37,076 nt of DNA from Dorea sp. (lineage in GTDB: Bacteria; Bacillota_A; Clostridia; Lachnospirales; Lachnospiraceae): positions 1 to 37,076 of the forward strand of contig JAEDLC010000005.1 in the NCBI GenBank assembly GCA_016295505.1, given 5' to 3'. The notes below the pieces were generated by a model. The model had not been told where the DNA came from and did no database searches. It worked only from the letters and a program-made list of their open reading frames with translations. Positions 25,122-33,537 of this stretch are shown here, piece after piece. The position numbers and the translations under genes are program-made. Numbering within the stretch: the stretch's first letter is position 1; every line of letters begins with the position of its first letter.

Positions 25122-26456
25122 CTAAGGCTCCAATCTGCTCAGGTCTCTTGGGAACAATGTTGTCTCTCTTACATTATCTTCCCCGATCAGCTGCATTGTC
25201 AGACGTTCCAGACCGATTCCCAGACCTCCGTGAGGCGGCATCCCATGTTTGAAGGTCGCCAGATACTGCTCCATGCCCTCTTCTGACATGCCCCTTGCCG
25301 CAATCTTCTCTGTCAGCATCTTATAGTCATGAATACGCTGTCCGCCGGTTGTAATCTCAAGCCCCCGGAACAACAGATCAAAACTTAACGTATATCTGGT
25401 ATCCTCCGGATCATCCATTGCATAAAACGGACGCTTTTTGGACGGATAATGTGTCACAAATACAAAGTCACTGTCCCACTCTTCTTTTGCATAACGTCCG
25501 ATCAGTACTTCTTCTTCCGGCTCCAGGTCAAATGGGTTTCTCATTTTATGACCATACTTTTCAGCTACCAGTTCTTTAATCTCTTTAAACGGAACTGCCG
25601 GAATCTGATCCACCTTCGGAAGTGTCACTCCGAGGATCTTTAACTCTTTTGCATACTCCTTATCCAGAAGCTCCATCGCATACTGCAGAAATCCTGTTTC
25701 CATCGCCATGATATCTTCAAAACCATCAATATATCCCATCTCGAAATCAAGGCTGGTGTATTCATTCAGATGGCGTTTTGTGTTATGTTTTTCAGCACGG
25801 AATACCGGCGCAGTCTCGAACACTCTGTCAAATACGCCTACCATCATCTGTTTATAAAACTGTGGGCTCTGTGCCAGTACTGCCGGTCTGTGAAAATATT
25901 CCAGTTTAAAAATATTCGCTCCGCCCTCAGCTCCTTTTGCACCGATCTTCGGTGTATGGATCTCCGTAAATCCCTGGCTGTACAGAAAATCCCGGAATGC
26001 TCTGGTAAGTCCTTCCTGTATTCTGAACTTTGCACGTTCTCTGATATTTCTAAGAGAAATAGAGCGATAATTCAATTTTGCCTCAAGAGACGTATTTAAC
26101 TTCCATTTGGATATTGCAAGCGGCATCATCTCATCTGCCGGCTCACTTAATATCCTCAGTTTTTCCATACGGACTTCAATTCCGTTTGGTGCTTTCTCAT
26201 TTGCCTCCAGAACACCTTCTACCTCTATCGTTGCCGCTTCCTGAATCTCTTTCAGATCAAAATCTGCAGTTCCTTCTTCATATACACACTGAAGAAGTCC
26301 TTCTCTTTTTCTCAGGATCACAAATGCCACGGTACCCATATCGCGGATCGTATGAACCGCACCGTTTACCTTAACTATTGATCCCTGTACTGTCTGTTCC
26401 ATCAATTCGCTGATTTCCAGTGTTTCTTTTGGCTGAACGCCTGTTAAATAATCCAT
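25122..26456 (-). CDS. aspS: archaeal-type, probably non-discriminating aspartyl-tRNA synthetase
   Basis: At 444 residues this class II synthetase lacks the large GAD insertion of bacterial AspRS (about 590 residues), so it is the archaeal/eukaryal type (AspRS2). It has an N-terminal OB fold (VNGAVHTIRDMGTVAFVILR), motif 1 near FTEIHTPKIG, motif 2 in FRAEKHNTKRHLNEYTSLDFE and motif 3 in GLGIGLERLTM. AspRS2 proteins in bacteria beside gatCAB are usually non-discriminating: they charge both tRNA-Asp and tRNA-Asn with Asp, and GatCAB then converts Asp-tRNA-Asn to Asn-tRNA-Asn. The operon layout and the T-box reading AAC support this, but discrimination cannot be proved from sequence alone. An AsnRS is also excluded by the lack of AsnRS-type motifs. 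Confidence 0.9.
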   Translation of the reverse strand: MDYLTGVQPKETLEISELMEQTVQGSIVKVNGAVHTIRDMGTVAFVILRKREGLLQCVYEEGTADFDLKEIQEAATIEVEGVLEANEKAPNGIEVRMEKLRILSEPADEMMPLAISKWKLNTSLEAKLNYRSISLRNIRERAKFRIQEGLTRAFRDFLYSQGFTEIHTPKIGAKGAEGGANIFKLEYFHRPAVLAQSPQFYKQMMVGVFDRVFETAPVFRAEKHNTKRHLNEYTSLDFEMGYIDGFEDIMAMETGFLQYAMELLDKEYAKELKILGVTLPKVDQIPAVPFKEIKELVAEKYGHKMRNPFDLEPEEEVLIGRYAKEEWDSDFVFVTHYPSKKRPFYAMDDPEDTRYTLSFDLLFRGLEITTGGQRIHDYKMLTEKIAARGMSEEGMEQYLATFKHGMPPHGGLGIGLERLTMQLIGEDNVRETTLFPRDLSRLEP

Positions 26457-26495
26457 GCTGTTTTCCTCCTTTTCTTCCCGGGACGAATAGCTGGC

Positions 26496-26537
26496 AAAAA
26501 AAGAACCGTCCCGGAATACATACGTATTCCGGGACGG
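26496..26537 (-). terminator. T-box regulated terminator hairpin
   Basis: A perfect 14-base stem, CCGTCCCGGAATAC with its complement (26506-26519 and 26524-26537), and a 4-base loop are followed on the minus strand by TTCTTTTTTT. Its 5' arm CCGTCCCG is the same segment that pairs with the T-box to form the antiterminator, so the two folds exclude each other. Confidence 0.92.
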
Positions 26538-26770
26538 ATATCATCTTCGCTATCCGCGGTACCACCCGCATTGAACCCAGCATCGGGTTCCTCTCTTGCG
26601 CGTAACGTGCGCCAACGTACTGACCTACTTAAGTTCAATCAGTCTGCTCCGGAGTGTTCCCTATTGTTCTTATTCCTCAAGTGGCGCTCTCAGTCGGTGA
26701 CGCCTCATTCCTGTCAAGTTCCAAAGAACAGAGTCTCTTTCATCGCTTTACTTTGATAAATTGAAATTTT
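26496..26770 (-). ncRNA. T-box riboswitch leader upstream of aspS-gatCAB
   Basis: On the minus strand the T-box core CGGGTGGTACCGCG (26555-26568) is exact. Stem I starts with AAAGCGATGAAAGAGA. The upper stem TGTTCTT pairs with AAGAACA, and the lower GAG pairs with CTC, leaving a specifier loop ATAGGGAACA. AAC followed by A is in the canonical specifier position, so uncharged tRNA-Asn is the expected ligand. The antiterminator forms from CGGG, the TGGT bulge, GGATA with TATCC, and CCCG. The terminator follows. Uncharged tRNA should switch aspS-gatCAB on. The codon GAA overlaps AAC by two bases. Confidence 0.93.
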
Positions 26771-26776
26771 TAATAT

Positions 26777-26805
26777 ATGTTAGCACATGTGTTTTTTGTT
26801 TGCAA
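26777..26805 (-). promoter_or_regulatory. sigma-A promoter of the T-box/aspS/gatCAB operon
   Basis: On the minus strand TTGCAA (26800-26805) and TAACAT (26777-26782) are separated by 17 bases, with TGC before the -10. Transcription should start near 26770, just before stem I of the T-box leader. No T-run terminator was seen between this promoter and the end of the nucleoside hydrolase gene (26843). Confidence 0.7.
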
Positions 26806-26842
26806 GGGAAAATTTTCATTTTTTTATATTTAAACCATTTTT

Positions 26843-27739
26843 TCACACCGTAGAATCCATATTTGATCTCTTTGGCATCTCCACATTCATCCAGGTATCA
26901 TATATATTCCTTTTAAAGGCCTGTTCTTCCAGAATCACAGGAAGATTACATTCCTGTCTCCCGTTCCCGGACGCACGCAGATATCCCGTCTTCAGATCCT
27001 CCCCCGAAAAATCATATCTGTCTTTCACATCAGCAAACAGCTCCGGATGCATCAGATAGACTGCAGCCGTAACATCCCAGTTATAAAATCCCTGGATTCC
27101 ATAATCCTCCTGGTTATAGCCAAACCAGTAATCTGTGCGTTCCCGAATATATTTCGCAATATCTCTGTCACTTGTAAACAGTTCTTTTTTATATTCTTCT
27201 TTCGTAAAGAGCACTTTCAGACAATTGTTCCCTGTGATAACAGAAACACGTCTGCCCTTTTCCAGAACCGTAAGAGACGCAAGCGGGTCACAGGAAAAAT
27301 TGAGCTCATTCATCACCTTTTTTTCAAAAATCAGCGGCTCCGTAATCCCACCCATCAGCACGATCTCTTTTACATTTTCAAAAAACTTCGAATCCTGAAG
27401 ATAAGCACCTCTTATATTCGTCAGAGAACCCGTCGCCAGAATCGACAGCTCTCCTTGGTACTTACGCGCCATATCGGCAAGATAATCCGCAGCCTCGCTC
27501 TGATAAGCACCCGCACAGTTTCCGCCTCTTTTCAAAGTAATATCTTCCCTTCCGATTTCCTTTAACATCTTTTGAATCGTCTGATGAACCGTCTCAATAT
27601 TACTGTTTCCAAATGTCGATGTAATCCCATGAACGATCGCATCCTTACATCCAAGCAGATACAGCAGTGCAAGCCCGTCATCCACATCACAATTCCTTAC
27701 ACCAAACGTATTATCACAATCATATACAATATGTTTCAT
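26843..27739 (-). CDS. nucleoside hydrolase family protein with variant metal-binding motif
   Basis: Nucleoside hydrolases split the N-glycosidic bond of nucleosides into base and ribose. The 298-residue length is standard. The calcium-binding N-terminus is unusual: DCDNTFGVRNCDVDDGLAL (Asp 7, 9, 18, 20, 21) replaces the common DTDPGxDD. All the aspartates are kept but a short insertion separates the first pair from the last. Later family blocks are seen: ATGSLTN, VLMGGI, NFSCDPLAS (the usual N-x3-DP-A) and NWDVTAAVYL, where a Trp stands before the metal-binding Asp in place of the usual His. I recall similar DCDNTFG-type proteins in other gut Firmicutes. The start overlaps the ABC ATPase stop (ATGA), placing it last in the ABC operon. 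The substrate may be a modified nucleoside. Confidence 0.83.
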   Translation of the reverse strand: MKHIVYDCDNTFGVRNCDVDDGLALLYLLGCKDAIVHGITSTFGNSNIETVHQTIQKMLKEIGREDITLKRGGNCAGAYQSEAADYLADMARKYQGELSILATGSLTNIRGAYLQDSKFFENVKEIVLMGGITEPLIFEKKVMNELNFSCDPLASLTVLEKGRRVSVITGNNCLKVLFTKEEYKKELFTSDRDIAKYIRERTDYWFGYNQEDYGIQGFYNWDVTAAVYLMHPELFADVKDRYDFSGEDLKTGYLRASGNGRQECNLPVILEEQAFKRNIYDTWMNVEMPKRSNMDSTV

Positions 27740-28752
27740 TGAAAATAAACCACCTCTTTCTCGTTCACGGCAATTCCTGCATGATCCCCGATCTTCAGAT
27801 TTCTTACACGTCTTTCATTCCCGGATACCGAACAGATCACCAGACTCTCTGAAGTCTTGATACTGATCTCAGCCGTCTCACCCATAAATTCTATTTTTTC
27901 AATCGTACCACATTCTCCCGCATCGACCAACCGAATACTGAAAGGACGTATCATGGCATCATATGTTCCATCCGGCATATCTGTCTTCCAGCTGCCAAGT
28001 CCACACCGGAATATCCCTTGCACAGCATTTCCCCGAAGATAATTCGTTTTTCCGAAATATTCCGCAACCGCTTTTGTCTTCGGATGATAGAAAATCTCTT
28101 CCGGAGATGCATATTGCAGGATTCTCCCCCCACTCATAAGTGCGATCCTGTCTGACATCTGAAGTGCTTCTCTCTTATCGTGTGTCACCAGAATCGTTGT
28201 AAGCTTCCATTCCTGATGCAGCCTTTTTACCAGAGCTCCCATCTCCATTCTCAGTTTCTCATCCAATCCGGAAAATGGTTCATCCAGAAGCAGTACTTTT
28301 GGCTCTGCCGCCAAAGCTCTTGCAAGAGCCACTCTTTGAAGCTGCCCTCCCGACATCTCCTTCATACGTCGATCTCCGTAACCGGACAGCTGAACATCTT
28401 CAAGAAGCTTTTCCACACGTTTTTTTTGTTCTTTTTTCGGCACTTTCTTCAATTGCAGGGCAAAGGATATGTTTTTTTCTACTGTCATATGCGGAAATAA
28501 TCTCAGATCCTGAAATACGATGACCGTCCCCCGTTTTTCCGGTGCCACATGATCCATCTTCTGCCCGTCTATACTGATCGACCCGTCTTCTGTCTCCAGC
28601 AGTCCTGCAATACTTTTCAACAATGTAGTTTTTCCACAGCCAGATGCACCAAGGAGTGAGACAAATTCTCCTTCTTTGATCTCCAGACTGACGTCATGAA
28701 GAATCTCCTCTTTCTGCAGTTTTATACTCAAATTCTCTATTTTAAGGCTCAT
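27736..28752 (-). CDS. ABC transporter ATP-binding protein (PotA/YnjD-like)
   Basis: The importer ATPase has Walker A GASGCGKTT (about 35-43), Q-loop FQDLRLFPHM, signature MSGGQLQRVALARAL, Walker B VLLLDEPFSGLD and H-loop LVTHDKREAL. A C-terminal TOBE-like regulatory region of about 100 residues follows (about 238-338), as in PotA, FbpC and related importers. The length (338) is longer than E. coli YnjD (about 217), which lacks this region. The gene sits 17 bases after the second permease and overlaps the nucleoside hydrolase gene by 4 bases. It energises the binding protein and two permeases encoded upstream. Confidence 0.93.
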   Translation of the reverse strand: MSLKIENLSIKLQKEEILHDVSLEIKEGEFVSLLGASGCGKTTLLKSIAGLLETEDGSISIDGQKMDHVAPEKRGTVIVFQDLRLFPHMTVEKNISFALQLKKVPKKEQKKRVEKLLEDVQLSGYGDRRMKEMSGGQLQRVALARALAAEPKVLLLDEPFSGLDEKLRMEMGALVKRLHQEWKLTTILVTHDKREALQMSDRIALMSGGRILQYASPEEIFYHPKTKAVAEYFGKTNYLRGNAVQGIFRCGLGSWKTDMPDGTYDAMIRPFSIRLVDAGECGTIEKIEFMGETAEISIKTSESLVICSVSGNERRVRNLKIGDHAGIAVNEKEVVYFQ

Positions 28753-28769
28753 GCTTTCTCCTAACTGTT

Positions 28770-29582
28770 CTATGAATAAAATTCTGTACTGTTATTTTTG
28801 CTGACTTTTCCCGCAGTCCATTCAAATATTCCAAACAACACCAGAGTAATCCCAAGAAAAATCACACTGTAAACACATGCAATATTTCTGTCTCCTCCCT
28901 GCAGATACGGAACCATTACGATTGTAAAAGTTTTTACCTGCCCGCCACCAATCAGCAGCGTCAGAAAATACTGGCTGAAAGATACGATATAAGCCATGCT
29001 GAATGCTGACAGAAGAACCGGCACCAGAAGCGGAAGAGTAACTCTGAAAAACGCCTGACCTTCAGAAGCTCCAAGCACTCTTGCCTGTTCTTCCAGTCCA
29101 TCTCCCAACGCCTCCGTCCCATCCATCAGAAGCCGGACCGCATACGGAAGAGAACAGACCAGATGTGCACATATAACTCCCCAAACCGTATTATTCCATC
29201 CAAGTTTAATAAACGTAACCTGAATTCCCATGGCAAATACCGTCACCGGAACCATAAATGGCAGGATGGAACAGAAATACAAAACGTCCCTCCCCTTAAA
29301 TTGATACAGCACCAGTGCCCTTGCAGTCATTGTTCCTATAACAACTGCCAATGCCGCCACCGCCAGTGAGATGAATACACTCGAAAGCATCATCTGCCCC
29401 AGCCGGGTGGATTTTCTGAGTATTCCCTCTACTGCACGGAATGAAAATACCTGCGGAAGAATGTCCGGCCATGCCCATCGCTCTGTAAATGCCCAGATGA
29501 TCATCCATACCACAGGAACAACAATCAGCAGTGCAAAAAACATCAATATAATTTTTATCATCCTATTATTTCTTGTTTTCAT
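28770..29582 (-). CDS. ABC transporter permease, second subunit
   Basis: The 270-residue protein has about six membrane helices. Its EAA-type loop EEQARVLGASEGQAFFRVTLP (about 182-202) contacts the ATPase. The composition and gene order fit the thiamine/spermidine/iron-type (PotC/ThiP-like) permeases. The start overlaps the end of the first permease gene by 4 bases (ATGA). In E. coli ynjC both permease halves are in one long protein; here they are separate genes, together about the same length. Confidence 0.92.
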   Translation of the reverse strand: MKTRNNRMIKIILMFFALLIVVPVVWMIIWAFTERWAWPDILPQVFSFRAVEGILRKSTRLGQMMLSSVFISLAVAALAVVIGTMTARALVLYQFKGRDVLYFCSILPFMVPVTVFAMGIQVTFIKLGWNNTVWGVICAHLVCSLPYAVRLLMDGTEALGDGLEEQARVLGASEGQAFFRVTLPLLVPVLLSAFSMAYIVSFSQYFLTLLIGGGQVKTFTIVMVPYLQGGDRNIACVYSVIFLGITLVLFGIFEWTAGKVSKNNSTEFYS

Positions 29583-30448
29583 TTTTTATCAGACAGCCCC
29601 TTTATATTTTTCTTCATCAATATAAAATAAGCCACTGCACAGAGCAGGGATATCATAATAATGATTCCATTCAGAGCCATCGCATACGGACGGTGCCTGA
29701 GGTCAGGATGAATATATTGTATATATGCCAGAATCGGAAGCGCTTTTGGCGACGTTGCTCCCAGGAGCAGAGGCAGTTCATAGGCCCCCAGGGCAAATAC
29801 AAATATGATCAGGAATCCGCTCAGAATTGTATTTCTGCACAGGGGAAGTGTAACTTTCCGAAACGCAGTCCATCTTCCCGCGCCAAGATTCACGGCTGCT
29901 TCTCCAAGATTATTATTGATATTGGCCATCAACGCAATCGTAAAATACACAATAAAAGGAATCTCCTTCCACAGATATGCCAGGATAATTCCCATTCCAT
30001 GCGTATCATAGATAAACACAGGAAAATCCTTCTGATCCCGGATCATACCAAGTGCATATGCACATCTTGCCAGAAATCCATTCTGTGACAGAATATTGAT
30101 TACAAACAAAGCCACAACAACATGGGGCACTGTAATCGGCAATTGAACGATCCTCATCATCAGACCTTTCGCCTTATCACTCATTACCAGAAGCATACAC
30201 AGAAAAACCCCCGCCACTGTTGCCAGCAATGCCGAGGTGAATGCAATATATAAACTGAAAAAAACGGATGTTAACATATCCGGTCTGGTCAATACTTCTT
30301 TATAATACTGCAGTGTTGGTTCCGTTAAATCAAATGCTGGAATCACCCCCAGACTTTGGATGATTCCAGTACATAATCCTATAAAAAACAATAATGTAAG
30401 TATTATTTGCGGAACTAACAACAGATATGGTGTCAGTCTCTTTCGCAT
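29579..30448 (-). CDS. ABC transporter permease, first subunit
   Basis: The 289-residue protein has about six membrane helices: the first is LLLVPQIILTLLFFIGLCTG and the last ALNGIIIMISLLCAVAYFIL. An EAA-type loop GEAAVNLGAGRWTAFRKVTLP lies at about 197-217. Its start codon overlaps the stop of the binding-protein gene (TAATG), and its stop overlaps the next permease start, so stoichiometric translation is expected. It pairs with the second permease to form the membrane channel. Confidence 0.92.
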   Translation of the reverse strand: MRKRLTPYLLLVPQIILTLLFFIGLCTGIIQSLGVIPAFDLTEPTLQYYKEVLTRPDMLTSVFFSLYIAFTSALLATVAGVFLCMLLVMSDKAKGLMMRIVQLPITVPHVVVALFVINILSQNGFLARCAYALGMIRDQKDFPVFIYDTHGMGIILAYLWKEIPFIVYFTIALMANINNNLGEAAVNLGAGRWTAFRKVTLPLCRNTILSGFLIIFVFALGAYELPLLLGATSPKALPILAYIQYIHPDLRHRPYAMALNGIIIMISLLCAVAYFILMKKNIKGLSDKK

Positions 30449-31701
30449 TATTTGCCAACGACCTCTTCTTCCCAGATTTCTTCAATGATCGGAACCAGTT
30501 CGGCCGGCATTTCCGGAAGACGTTTCGCCAGAAGCTCATCCTGCGGAATCGTGCCTTTTCCCAGGTCTACTTTATCAAATTCTTCTTTCTGTTCGTCCGA
30601 AAGCTTATCATAATCAACAACCGGCAGTACTTTCAGTGTGTTGTATCTGTCCGCCTGAATCTCCGGTGACATCATTTCATTGATGGCAACCATTGCTCCG
30701 GCTTTATTCTGAGAATTTGCCGCAATTGCCATAAAGTTCGTATTGCCAATCGTACCTTTATCAAACTGGAATGTCTGAGTTGTTTCCGTGTAAGTGCCTT
30801 CCTCAATCTTCACAGCTGTCGCAAAGGCATCATACGTTACATTTAATATCACTTCTCCATCTGCAAACATATTATCAAGAGTCGTGGACGAATCCGGGAA
30901 AGTCTTTCCTTCATTCCACAGATAAGGATTCAGTTGTCTCAGGTATTCCATAGCCGGTTCCACTGCTTCTTTCACGGTCTCTTTGTCAGCTTCCATGTTA
31001 AGGAACTGTTCATAGCCACAGATTTCATAGATAATGCTTCGAACAAACACACTCCCCGTAAAATCCGGAAGGGCCGGATAGGTAACTTTGCCCGGATATT
31101 TTTTTACGAATTCCAGAAGTTCTTCCGCACTCTTTGGAAATTCAGATGTCACAGCAGTATCTCCAACCAGAACCATCTGGGCCTTCCCGTAAGGCGCTTC
31201 ATAGCCCTCGATCGGATACGCAAAATCCAGCGTAACATCTTCAGACTCAGTATCAATATAATCATTAAAATTCGGAAGCCTGTCTGTAAACGGTCCATAA
31301 AGCATATTATTTTCCTTCGCAGACTGGAAATTTTCTCCGTTGATCCAGATCATATCGATGCTTCCGTCTTCCTCACCGGCCTGTATTTCACCAGACAACT
31401 GACTTAAGATCTGATCAATGTCCATCGGTACTCTTTCCATCGTAATATCATACTTTTCTTTCATCTGAGGTGCAAATACATCATCCAGCCATTCATTCAG
31501 CTTTTCATCTCCACCCCAGCCATAAAAGGTCACCGTAGATCCCTTTGCAGCTTCTTTCAATTCATCGAAACTCATTTCTTCTATCGATTTTTCACTATTG
31601 CTGTCATCATTTCCGGAAGCATCCTCGCTTTTGCTTCCACACGCTGCAAGCGACAACGTCATCAATGCAGCTAAAACAACAGATATTATTCTTCTTTTCA
31701 T
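30448..31701 (-). CDS. YnjB-like ABC transporter substrate-binding lipoprotein
   Basis: A signal peptide ends in a lipobox LSLAAC (lipid-linked Cys about 21), followed by a Ser/Asp/Asn-rich linker. The mature domain has stretches that resemble E. coli YnjB as I remember it: FYGWGGDEKLNEWL, SIDMIWINGENFQSAKENN, YGPFTDRLPNF, YPIEGYEAPYGKAQMV and TYPALPDFTGSVFVRS. It belongs to the same broad family as thiamine, iron and spermidine binding proteins (type II periplasmic fold). The ligand of YnjB-type systems is not established, so no substrate is given. It is the first ABC gene, 22 bases after the VTT gene. Ribosome site GGGGAGAAG. Confidence 0.9.
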   Translation of the reverse strand: MKRRIISVVLAALMTLSLAACGSKSEDASGNDDSNSEKSIEEMSFDELKEAAKGSTVTFYGWGGDEKLNEWLDDVFAPQMKEKYDITMERVPMDIDQILSQLSGEIQAGEEDGSIDMIWINGENFQSAKENNMLYGPFTDRLPNFNDYIDTESEDVTLDFAYPIEGYEAPYGKAQMVLVGDTAVTSEFPKSAEELLEFVKKYPGKVTYPALPDFTGSVFVRSIIYEICGYEQFLNMEADKETVKEAVEPAMEYLRQLNPYLWNEGKTFPDSSTTLDNMFADGEVILNVTYDAFATAVKIEEGTYTETTQTFQFDKGTIGNTNFMAIAANSQNKAGAMVAINEMMSPEIQADRYNTLKVLPVVDYDKLSDEQKEEFDKVDLGKGTIPQDELLAKRLPEMPAELVPIIEEIWEEEVVGK

Positions 31702-31723
31702 ACGTATCTTCTCCCCGTAAGTA

Positions 31724-32434
31724 TTATTTCGCTTTTTTCTTCTGCCGCTCTGAATAAACCTGTTTCAGAAGAACGATCAGAGCTGCAAGTGCAAACAGGA
31801 TGAACAATGCCGATACCAGCATCTTCGCTCCACCTGTCAGCATTCCTCCCACATAGGAGTATACGATTGTTGCCGGAAGCTGACCGATTCCCGTCGCAAG
31901 GAAAAAGCTCCCGAACGACATCGATGTAAGGCCTGCCGCATAACTTACAATATCAAAGGAAATAAAGGGAAGAAGCCTTGCTATTAATATGCTGAGCTGA
32001 CCGTGTTTGTCAAAGAACTCATCAATCTGTTCCAGCCCAGCCTTACTGGTAAGCTTTTCCACCACATCACGTCCCAGGATTCTTGCAATAAAGAAACAGA
32101 CTGCGGCCCCTGCCATGGCACTTGACCAGGACAGGATTGCTCCTTTCCACCATCCGAATAGACTTGCATTGGCAAAAGTAATCAAAAAAGCCGGAAGCGG
32201 TGCCGCTATTGACTGTAAGATCATCAATGCAAATGATACCAGAACTGCATACACGCCATAAGATGCAACAAATTCTCTTACCACCGTAAAATCTCCGCTT
32301 GCGAACATTTTTACAATATTATTCATCGTCCGATTGACAGACGGGATAAAATAATATGCACCAATCGCAGCTACAATTAATACAATTACAATAATTTTCC
32401 CCGTCCATGACTTTTTATTCGTATTCTCTTCCAT
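31724..32434 (-). CDS. TVP38/TMEM64 (VTT domain) membrane protein, second copy
   Basis: The 236-residue membrane protein has an N-terminal helix (about 14-31) and the VTT/DedA-like core: FANASLFGWWKGAILSW, CFFIARILGRDVVEKL, the key ARLLPFISFDIVSYAAGLT (about 148-166) and GIGQLPATIVYSYVGG. VTT proteins (DedA, TMEM41, VMP1) move or scramble lipids or carry undecaprenyl phosphate; the TVP38 branch has no set function in bacteria. The gene lies between the rhodanese and the binding-protein genes, with 22-25 base gaps, and is preceded by GGAGATAAG. It shares only family motifs with the first VTT gene at the other end of the operon. Confidence 0.92.
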   Translation of the reverse strand: MEENTNKKSWTGKIIVIVLIVAAIGAYYFIPSVNRTMNNIVKMFASGDFTVVREFVASYGVYAVLVSFALMILQSIAAPLPAFLITFANASLFGWWKGAILSWSSAMAGAAVCFFIARILGRDVVEKLTSKAGLEQIDEFFDKHGQLSILIARLLPFISFDIVSYAAGLTSMSFGSFFLATGIGQLPATIVYSYVGGMLTGGAKMLVSALFILFALAALIVLLKQVYSERQKKKAK

Positions 32435-32459
32435 TTCTTATCTCCATCTGATCCCGCCG

Positions 32460-33446
32460 TTATTCAAGTTCTCCGACTGCTGCCCATCTGTAGAAGGATT
32501 CATCATAATTCTTCACCTGCTCAAAACCACACATTTCCATGACAAGCTGCATATACGCAGAACGGATTCCTCCTGTGCAATAGGTTACAATCTGATCGTC
32601 CTGAGACAGTCCCGCATCTTCAAACATCTGTGTAAGTTCAGCATTCGTCTTTAATGTAGAATCCTCCTGAAACAGATCTGTAAAACGGATGTGAACCGCT
32701 CCCGGAAGATGTCCTCCATTCGCTTCTCCGTACAGAATCTCTCCGTTATATTCTTCGTCTGCACGAACATCCACTACTTTATAACTGTCATAATTTTCCT
32801 GAAGTTCATCTGTATTGATGACATGTGTTTCATCAATTGCATCAACTGTAATCTCACATGGCTGTGGCTGTGAAGCCCCCTGCTGCATCTCGGCACCGGC
32901 TGCTTTCAGGCCCTGAAATCCACCATTCACGATCTTTACATCTTCATAACCGGCAGCGAGAAGTTCCCATGCAATACGGCCATCATCTCCCCAGCCTTCA
33001 TCTGCCGCTGCAAATAAGATAATCTCTTTCTCTTTATCCAGACCAAGTTCACCCAGTCTCTGACCGAGGCGTTCTGTATCCAGGATACATCCCCAGTTTG
33101 CATCGCCGGGAACACCGTCTTCACAGGTTGCAAGATACTGCCATGTTGTTGCGATCGCACCTTCTACCGTTTCTTCTGCAGCTGCCTCTTCTCCACGGGC
33201 ATCTACGAGAATCACATCTTCACTGTTCATATGTTCGATTACATAATCAGTGTTAACAACATACTCTCCGGTAAACTCATCTGCAACTTCCTCTTCATCC
33301 GTTTCTTCTTCCTGCTCTTCTGTTTCTGTTGTTTCTTCCACTTCTTCCTTAGGAGCTTCTTCTTTCTTGGATTCACAGCCCGCAATGCCGGCTATCATAA
33401 CCATAGCAAGAAACAGTGCAGCATATTTCTTCATTCTTCTCATCAT
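32460..33446 (-). CDS. secreted two-domain rhodanese (sulfurtransferase) lipoprotein, YnjE-like
   Basis: Rhodaneses move sulfur from donors such as thiosulfate to acceptors. The start is taken at ATGATG with GGGAGG just upstream, not at the in-frame ATG 10 codons earlier that has no ribosome site. A signal peptide ends in IAGIAGC (lipobox), and the mature protein starts with an acidic Glu/Thr-rich linker of about 35 residues. The first rhodanese domain (ILVDARG to VNGGFQGL) has Ala in place of the active Cys (LFAAADEG), so it is inactive. The second (VVDVRADEEYNG to FYRWAAVGE) has an active loop CTGGIRS, with Cys in TYC. An inactive first and active second domain matches two-domain sulfurtransferases. 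The E. coli ynj operon also has a secreted rhodanese, YnjE, next to ynjBCD. Confidence 0.9.
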   Translation of the reverse strand: MMRRMKKYAALFLAMVMIAGIAGCESKKEEAPKEEVEETTETEEQEEETDEEEVADEFTGEYVVNTDYVIEHMNSEDVILVDARGEEAAAEETVEGAIATTWQYLATCEDGVPGDANWGCILDTERLGQRLGELGLDKEKEIILFAAADEGWGDDGRIAWELLAAGYEDVKIVNGGFQGLKAAGAEMQQGASQPQPCEITVDAIDETHVINTDELQENYDSYKVVDVRADEEYNGEILYGEANGGHLPGAVHIRFTDLFQEDSTLKTNAELTQMFEDAGLSQDDQIVTYCTGGIRSAYMQLVMEMCGFEQVKNYDESFYRWAAVGELE

Positions 33447-33479
33447 TTTACCTCCCAGTTTAATCAATTTGTTCATTCT

Positions 33480-33509
33480 ATTCTATCATCGTATCCCCTG
33501 TCAGTCTAA
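33480..33509 (-). promoter_or_regulatory. possible internal promoter before the rhodanese gene
   Basis: In the 91-base gap between the phosphotransferase and rhodanese genes, the largest gap of this operon, the minus strand has TTAGAC (33504-33509), 18 bases, TAGAAT (33480-33485). Both hexamers are imperfect. If real, it would let the rhodanese-ABC-hydrolase part be made separately. Confidence 0.3.
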
Positions 33510-33537
33510 TTGTTTGCATCTATGTGTGTTATAGATA

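Noticed and set aside
26806..26842. Possible terminator between the nucleoside hydrolase gene and the T-box promoter
   Set aside because: Only a weak GAAAATTTTC palindrome is present; no GC-rich stem with a T-run on the minus strand.
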